Under the pieces are notes generated by a model. It was not told the DNA's origin. It did not search any database and was given only the letters and a program-made list of their open reading frames with translations. Positions 59,258 through 64,000 of a stretch of DNA of 64,000 nucleotides are shown here, piece by piece. Position numbers and translations under genes: made by a program. The DNA is from Nonomuraea endophytica (GTDB lineage: Bacteria; Actinomycetota; Actinomycetes; Streptosporangiales; Streptosporangiaceae): the NCBI RefSeq assembly GCF_014203235.1, contig NZ_JACHIN010000023.1:90272-154271 (forward strand). Direction: 5' to 3'. Position 1 is the stretch's first letter, and each line of letters begins with the position of its first letter.

Positions 59258-61288
59258 GTGGCCAACCCTGCTGAGCCTGAACGATCAGCGGCCGACCTGC
59301 CGATGCAGGATCCGCCGACGGATCCGCACGGCTTCGCACGTTTCCCTGCGGAACCCCACGGGCCACATGAGATCATGCCGGATGCGTCTAATCCGGACAT
59401 AACCTCGGGAGGTACGGCAGCAATGGCAACGGAGAATTCCGGAGCACCACACTTGCCGCCATCCTGGCCCGAGGTGCCCACGTCCTGGCCGGAAGCTCGC
59501 GACGAGGTGCCGACCTCATGGCCGGAGGCGGGACCGCCGCCGCAGCCCACCTGGCCGGAACCACCCCAGCGTGACCCCCTTGGCGGCAGGGACCCCGTGG
59601 TCGATCCTCTTGACCCTTTGGGTGATCTGTCGGGTGGCAGACGAGGGGGCCGGGACGCACAGGGAATGAGAGACCAGCAGAGCATGCGTGATCAGCAGAA
59701 TATGCGCGAACAGGGCATGTGGGAGCAGGGGATGCGGGAGCAGCCCCCTGTCCGGGATCCGTTGCCCGCCTGGTCCGACACCCCCGCCCCCGCTCCTTGG
59801 CCGGAGACCGCGCAGCCCGGCGCCCACTCCGCCCCGCAGAGCCCGCTCCCGCAGCACCTTTCCGGGCAGAACCCGCTCCCGCAGAGCCCGTCGCCGCAGA
59901 ACCCGCTCCCGCAGAACCCGCTTCCGCAGAACCCGTCCATGCAGAGCCCGTCAGCGCAGAGCCCTTCGGGGCAGCAGAGTCCGGGTCAGCAGGTGTGGCC
60001 GGAGATGCCGCCGCCCGTGGACGGCGCCTGGTCCAACCTGTCCAGCCCCGCTCCTTGGCCCCCGGCCGGACCGCCGCAGAAGGACCCGTGGCCCCCGGCC
60101 GCGCCGCCGCCGGTGGACGCCCAGCCCGACCCGCGCGCCTGGCAGCAGGACGGCCGCCCCGATACCCCTGCCTGGCAACCGGACGGGCGCGGCGCGGAGG
60201 CCCAGGGGTGGCAGCCCGACGGGCGCGGCGCGGAGGCCCCGGCCTGGCAGCCTGGGCAGCAGCCGGGTCAGCCCGGTCAGCAGGCCGCACCCAAGGGTGA
60301 CCCCATGGATCGGACGATCACCTACAACGAGGCCTACCCCACCCCGGCCGCCCCTCCGCAGGAGCCGGGCGAGCAGCAGGGCCAGCACGCGCGGCCGGGT
60401 TCCAACCTGAGCCGCGACCCGTCCGACCCCGACCGCCCGTTCGTCACCGCGGGTCAGATCAGCGGCTCGCGCACCCCTCCGCCCGAGCGCCAGCAGGAGC
60501 TCTGGAACACCGTCTTCGGCGACAACTACCAGGAGATCGGCGAGGACGGCAAGGAGTCGCTCGACGAGCCGGGCAAGCCGGTGTGGCTGTTCGCGCTGGC
60601 CGCCTCGGTCGCGGTGGCGCTGGTGATCGCGCTGGTATGGGCGTTCGTCGCGGGACCGCTGGCCAGCGAGAGCGAGCCGACGGACCCGCCCGCCGCCAAG
60701 CCCCAGGCCACCGGCAAGCCCACGCCGGTCAAGACGTCCACCACGATCGGCCCGCTGAAGCGCTTCCCCGGCAAGGCCGCCCCGGTCATGGGCGTGGTCC
60801 CGGACCAGCAGGCCGGCATCTCGGTCCCCCGCCTGGGCGGCACCTGGCTGCTCGACCAGCGGCCCCTGGTGAAGACCACGTACGGCTACGACACCCGCCA
60901 GTACGTCCAGGTCGGCGTCGACAACTACGCCAACCTGATGACCGGCCCGCTCCCCCAGCGCCTGGCCGCCTCCTACACCTCCAAGGACGACCTGGAGCCG
61001 GTGATCAAGCAGGTCGTGCTGAGCGCCCGCAAGCGGTTCTTCCCCGAGGACAACAAGGTCAGGAAGATCGCCCAGCAACCGCTCAAGATCAACGGCTCGA
61101 CCGGCCGCCTGATCGCCTACGAGCTGACCTCCGGCACCGGCAAGGCCACGATCGTGACCGCGGCGATCAACACGGCCAACGAGCTCCCGGCCATCGTCTA
61201 CATGTCGGTCCCGGGCGACGCCAAGCGGCTCCTGCCCGACATCAACACCGTCGTCAAGCAGATCAAGGTGACCAACCCGGCCCCCTGA
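59258..61288 (+). CDS. Pro/Gln-rich single-pass membrane protein
   Basis: A 676-residue protein of unknown function. Residues 1 to about 440 are disordered and very rich in Pro, Gln, Trp, Asn and Ser, with short repeats such as NPLPQNPLPQNP and Asp-Gly-Arg-Gly-Ala-Glu. One membrane helix follows (about 447-470; LFALAASVAVALVIALVWAF). About 200 C-terminal residues are outside the membrane, ordered, and may be a small beta-rich domain. Long proline-rich cytoplasmic tails with a single helix are frequent in actinobacteria. It is divergent from leuS and ends 3 bases from the convergent P450 gene. Confidence 0.7.
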   Translation: MANPAEPERSAADLPMQDPPTDPHGFARFPAEPHGPHEIMPDASNPDITSGGTAAMATENSGAPHLPPSWPEVPTSWPEARDEVPTSWPEAGPPPQPTWPEPPQRDPLGGRDPVVDPLDPLGDLSGGRRGGRDAQGMRDQQSMRDQQNMREQGMWEQGMREQPPVRDPLPAWSDTPAPAPWPETAQPGAHSAPQSPLPQHLSGQNPLPQSPSPQNPLPQNPLPQNPSMQSPSAQSPSGQQSPGQQVWPEMPPPVDGAWSNLSSPAPWPPAGPPQKDPWPPAAPPPVDAQPDPRAWQQDGRPDTPAWQPDGRGAEAQGWQPDGRGAEAPAWQPGQQPGQPGQQAAPKGDPMDRTITYNEAYPTPAAPPQEPGEQQGQHARPGSNLSRDPSDPDRPFVTAGQISGSRTPPPERQQELWNTVFGDNYQEIGEDGKESLDEPGKPVWLFALAASVAVALVIALVWAFVAGPLASESEPTDPPAAKPQATGKPTPVKTSTTIGPLKRFPGKAAPVMGVVPDQQAGISVPRLGGTWLLDQRPLVKTTYGYDTRQYVQVGVDNYANLMTGPLPQRLAASYTSKDDLEPVIKQVVLSARKRFFPEDNKVRKIAQQPLKINGSTGRLIAYELTSGTGKATIVTAAINTANELPAIVYMSVPGDAKRLLPDINTVVKQIKVTNPAP

Positions 61289-61291
61289 CCC

Positions 61292-62533
61292 TCAGAAGGT
61301 GCACTCCATGTGCTTGATGCCGTTGATGAAGCTGGAGTGCAGCCGGTCCGGGTGACCGACCTCCAACTGGGGGACGCGGCGCAGCAGTTCGCGCAGCATC
61401 ACGGTGATCTCCCTGCGGGCCAGGTGGGCGCCGAGGCAGAAGTGGGGGCCGGGCCCGCCGTACCCGACGTGGGGGTTGGGGTCGCGGGTGATGTCGAAGG
61501 CGTACGGGTCGGCGAAGACGCGCTCGTCGCGGTTGGCGGCCCAGTAGAACAGGACGACCTTCTCGCCCTCGCGGTACATGTTGCCGTTCATCTCGTGGTC
61601 GCGGGTGACCTTGCGGCGCATGAAGTTCACCGGCGACGCCAGGCGGACGATCTCCTCGACGGCGCCGGGCAGGCGGGCCTCGGTGTCCGCCAGGAGGAGG
61701 GCGCGCTGGTCCGGGTGGTTGGAGAGCAGGCGCATGCCGTACGAGATGGCGTTGCGGGTGGTCTCGTTGCCGGCCACGACCAGGAGGATGAAGAAGGAGC
61801 CGAGCTCCTGAAGCGTCAGCTGCTCGCCGTCGATGTTGGCGTTGACCAGGGCGGAGATGAGGTCGCTCGTGGGGTGGTCCGCGCGGTGGGCCGCTTGGTC
61901 CTGGACGAGCTGCTGGAGTTCCATGCCGGCGTTGAGGAGGCGTTCGGCGACCTTGGTGATGTCGTCGCCGGCGTACTCGGGGTCGAAGCCGCCGAGGATC
62001 TGGTTCGAGCGTTCGAAGATGAACTGGTAGTCCTTCTCCGGGATGCCCATCATGTCGCAGATGATCTTCAGCGGCAGGCGGGCGGCGACCTCGGTGACGA
62101 AGTCGCAGCCGGGGCCGGTGACGAGGAGGTCGTCGACGATCCGGGCGGCGGCGGTCTCCACGTCGGCCTCGAACTGCTTGATCATCTTGGGCGTGAAGGC
62201 CCGGGAGACGATGCGGCGCAGGCGGGCGTGGCGCGGGTCGTCCATGTTGATCATCGAGCCGAAGTACTCGGCGAACTCCGGGGGCATGTCGGGGATGTTC
62301 GTGGCCCCGCCCCTGCCCGAGCTGAACACCTCCGGGTTACGGCTGGCCTCCAGGATGTCGGCGTGCCTGACGAGCGCGTGGTAGCCGATGCCCTTGGGGG
62401 CGAAGGACACCTCCATCTCCTCGAAGAAGGCGGGGGTGTCCCGTGCGCGCAGCGTGTCGAATGCCGCTTCGCGCTCGGCCATGGGCCTGGCCCAGAAGTG
62501 CTGATCCGACAGATCGAAGTCGAGTGCGCTCAT
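61292..62533 (-). CDS. Cytochrome P450, steroid/fatty-acid type (CYP124/125-like)
   Basis: A 413-residue cytoplasmic P450. The I-helix is VVAGNETTRN, the ExxR motif is in AVEEIVRL, and the heme loop GPGPHFCLGAHLARRE has Cys366. SSGRGGATNIPDMPPEF and the EDPRH-like INMDDPRHARLRRI fit the CYP124/125/142 group that hydroxylates cholesterol side chains or methyl-branched lipids. It needs ferredoxin and a reductase from elsewhere. The ATG is 6 bases after AATCAT, with TTGACG 18 bases further. A dyad between 62556 and 62595 overlaps the promoter. Confidence 0.92.
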   Translation of the reverse strand: MSALDFDLSDQHFWARPMAEREAAFDTLRARDTPAFFEEMEVSFAPKGIGYHALVRHADILEASRNPEVFSSGRGGATNIPDMPPEFAEYFGSMINMDDPRHARLRRIVSRAFTPKMIKQFEADVETAAARIVDDLLVTGPGCDFVTEVAARLPLKIICDMMGIPEKDYQFIFERSNQILGGFDPEYAGDDITKVAERLLNAGMELQQLVQDQAAHRADHPTSDLISALVNANIDGEQLTLQELGSFFILLVVAGNETTRNAISYGMRLLSNHPDQRALLLADTEARLPGAVEEIVRLASPVNFMRRKVTRDHEMNGNMYREGEKVVLFYWAANRDERVFADPYAFDITRDPNPHVGYGGPGPHFCLGAHLARREITVMLRELLRRVPQLEVGHPDRLHSSFINGIKHMECTF

Positions 62534-62539
62534 ATGCCC

Positions 62540-62595
62540 ATGATTCGAGAAAGCGCCTACTTACGTCAATACTTTGGACGTACACCGTACGTAGG
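62540..62595. promoter_or_regulatory. P450 promoter and operator dyad
   Basis: On the minus strand -35 TTGACG (62569-62564) and -10 AATCAT (62545-62540) are 18 bases apart, and the ATG is 6 bases on. Outer arms CCTACTTACG (62556-62565) and CGTACGTAGG (62586-62595) match at nine of ten positions. An inner site ACGTAC-N3-GTACGT spans 62578-62592. The left arm overlaps the -35. Confidence 0.6.
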
Positions 62596-62633
62596 CCCAG
62601 GAAAATCGATGGCCCGCCGTCCCGCGGGCCCGA

Positions 62634-62639
62634 TAGCTT
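62634..62639 (+). promoter_or_regulatory. -10 element of a possible leader peptide
   Basis: TAGCTT lies 7 bases before the ATG at 62647, which would give a leaderless message. Confidence 0.3.
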
Positions 62640-62646
62640 CGGGCGT

Positions 62647-62670
62647 ATGACGTTCTTCTTCCTGCGTTAG
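62647..62670 (+). CDS. Possible 7-codon leader peptide (MTFFFLR)
   Basis: A 7-codon ORF, MTFFFLR, begins 7 bases after a -10 element and ends 93 bases before the THUMP methyltransferase gene. Three Phe codons in a row recall attenuation leaders, but no terminator follows. It may be chance; a translated small leader is only inferred. Confidence 0.3.
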   Translation: MTFFFLR

Positions 62671-62763
62671 CGACCCCGTCGGCGGGCACGCGGCTCGTGA
62701 CCCACCGCCGGCGATGCGGGACGGCTCCACGCCCTCCCGAGTCGCGACGTGGGAGAAGGACAC

Positions 62764-63795
62764 GTGCATACCCTTGCCGTGGCCAGGTCGGTGCACGGCA
62801 TCGAACACCTGGTCGCCACGGAGATCCGTCATGCCGGGCTGGGCCTCGTGCGCGAGGTGCGGCACCGGGAGGTCTGGTTCGAGGTCACGGGGCCGGGGGC
62901 GCTGGAGCTCCGCATGGCCGACGACGTACTGCTCGTGGGAGCCGTGGTCGACGGCGTCGGACCGCGCCGTGACGCGCTGCGCCGCCTGGCCTCGGCCGCC
63001 GCGACCATCGACGTCCACCGCCTCACCGCCGCGCGCCCCCTCGAACCCGGCGCGCCTGAGCCTGGCGTGCGTCCGCTTGAGCCTGGCGTGCGGCCTTCAG
63101 GCGTGGAGGTGTCCGCCTCGTTTCTGGGGCGGCGGGCCTACAACCGCTACGACGTCGAGGACGCGGTCGGGCCCCTGCTCGGCCGTCCCTATCACTCGCG
63201 GCGCGACGGCCGGGTGCCTCCGGCCGGCGCCGCGTCGTGGCGGGTGACGGTCGAGGGCGAGCGGGCCGTGATCGCCCTGCGCGCGGGCGCGCGTCCGCTG
63301 CACCGCCGTGCCTACAAGGTGCGCTCGGTGCCGGGGACGCTGCACCCGCCGCTGGCCGCCGCGATGGCGTACCTGGCCGAGCCGAAGGGGCTGGTGATCG
63401 ATCCGTGCTGCGGCGCGGGCACCACGCTCATCGAGGCCGCCGCCCTCGCGCCTGAGGCCCGCACGCTCGGGTTCGACCGTTCCGGCGAGGCGATCGCCGC
63501 GGCCGCCGTCAACGGGCCGCGGCTGGCGTGGGTGCGCGCCGACGCGGGGCGGGTCCCTCTGCCCTCGGGGAGCGTGGACCGCGTGCTGGTCAACCCGCCC
63601 TGGCAGCGGCAGGTACGGCTGGCCGGGTCCGGTCACCGGCTCTGGACCGAGCTGCGCCGGGTGCTGGCCGACGGAGGGCGGGTGGTGGCGCTGGTGCCTG
63701 AGGTGCCGCGCGGCTGGGCCGTACAGGAAAGGGTGGATATTTCGCTTTTTGGGCGGCATCCCATCCTGGCCATGATGACTCCGGACAAATCCTGA
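62764..63795 (+). CDS. THUMP-domain class I RNA methyltransferase
   Basis: A 343-residue SAM-dependent methyltransferase. The N-terminal THUMP-like region (about 1-150) binds RNA. The C-terminal Rossmann fold starts with DPCCGAGTT (about 213-221), the SAM-binding motif I, and has NPPW (about 277), the catalytic motif of N6/N2 nucleobase methyltransferases. It resembles Trm14/RlmL-type enzymes; the target (tRNA or rRNA position) is unknown. GTG 62764 is chosen because GGAGAAGGA lies 3 bases before it; a GTG five codons earlier is less likely. Confidence 0.82.
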   Translation: MHTLAVARSVHGIEHLVATEIRHAGLGLVREVRHREVWFEVTGPGALELRMADDVLLVGAVVDGVGPRRDALRRLASAAATIDVHRLTAARPLEPGAPEPGVRPLEPGVRPSGVEVSASFLGRRAYNRYDVEDAVGPLLGRPYHSRRDGRVPPAGAASWRVTVEGERAVIALRAGARPLHRRAYKVRSVPGTLHPPLAAAMAYLAEPKGLVIDPCCGAGTTLIEAAALAPEARTLGFDRSGEAIAAAAVNGPRLAWVRADAGRVPLPSGSVDRVLVNPPWQRQVRLAGSGHRLWTELRRVLADGGRVVALVPEVPRGWAVQERVDISLFGRHPILAMMTPDKS

Positions 63796-63870
63796 TCACG
63801 GTTTTGGTGGGCGCGGGACATCAGGGCCGGGTCCGGCGGCTGGCAGCGTGGACGCATGAGTAGCCCTGTG

Positions 63871-64000
63871 TCAAGCAGCAGCCGGTTGATCTTGGTTGAG
63901 GAGTTGTTGGAGGGCTCTGTGCTGGGTGGGGTCGTAGGCGATGCCGTCCTGCCAGCAGTGCCAGATCACGAACAGCCAGGCGCGGGCGAGGATGCGGACG
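63871..64000 (-). mobile_element. Partial transposase C-terminus (IS110-like)
   Basis: The last 43 codons of a transposase run off the window edge on the minus strand. They read RILARAWLFVIWHCWQDGI and then AYDPTQHRAL, with a stop at 63871. The Ala-Arg-Ala-Trp ... Ile-Trp-His-Cys-Trp pattern resembles the end of IS110-family transposases, but other families are possible. No inverted repeat is seen. Confidence 0.6.

Overview
The window is 64 kb of very GC-rich actinobacterial chromosome. Codon use, F420-dependent and PPOX-type flavoproteins, an AfsR-type regulator, a steroid-type P450, a tricorn protease and the lexA / LysM protein / nrdR / nrdJ block all point to a filamentous actinomycete. 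My best guess is Streptosporangiaceae, for example Nonomuraea. This is inferred from gene content, not from a marker gene. It looks like ordinary chromosome, with no rRNA, tRNA, CRISPR or prophage seen. One transposase 3' end lies at the right edge.

Layout. 0-8 kb: a haloalkane dehalogenase-like hydrolase, a TPR membrane protein, an MFS exporter with a DoxX protein, an EamA transporter, soluble transhydrogenase sthA and a small secreted protein. 8-18 kb: a sulfotransferase-like protein, an ABC exporter followed by a NarL-type two-component system, a Cys-rich mini-protein, an MFS carrier, a 904-residue PcfJ-like protein, a secreted protein and two tiny basic ORFs that share a motif. 18-35 kb: a PPOX protein, PrsW-like protease, aceE with a divergent GntR regulator, several transporter/regulator/hydrolase sets, an AfsR-type regulator, an amidohydrolase and a CGNR zinc-finger regulator. 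35-42 kb: the conserved DNA-precursor and SOS block (nrdJ, nrdR, LysM protein, lexA). 42-54 kb: a MalY-type aminotransferase, tricorn protease, secreted GH85 endoglycosidase, a TrmB/LuxR-type regulator and a secreted subtilase. 54-64 kb: an LLM-class oxidoreductase, an ECF42-type sigma factor with its DGPF partner, leuS with a leader peptide and attenuator, a Pro/Gln-rich membrane protein, a P450, a THUMP methyltransferase and the transposase fragment.

Regulation is the richest part of the window. Many genes begin 6-8 bases after a TANNNT -10 element, the mark of leaderless transcripts, and several published-style start codons should move accordingly. Two promoters have a 19-base spacer filled by a SoxR-box-like dyad. 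leuS has a 14-codon leader peptide with three successive Leu codons ahead of a terminator. aceE/gntR, the CGNR gene, GH85, the P450 and nrdRJ carry clear candidate operators.

The least explained signal is tandem repetition of gene 3' ends, stop codon included. It occurs at three convergent junctions (22.5, 43.4 and 56.4 kb) and more weakly at 25.5 kb. The other is the pair of tiny ORFs at 17.2-17.6 kb that share Asp-Leu-Arg-x-x-Ser-Gly-Arg.
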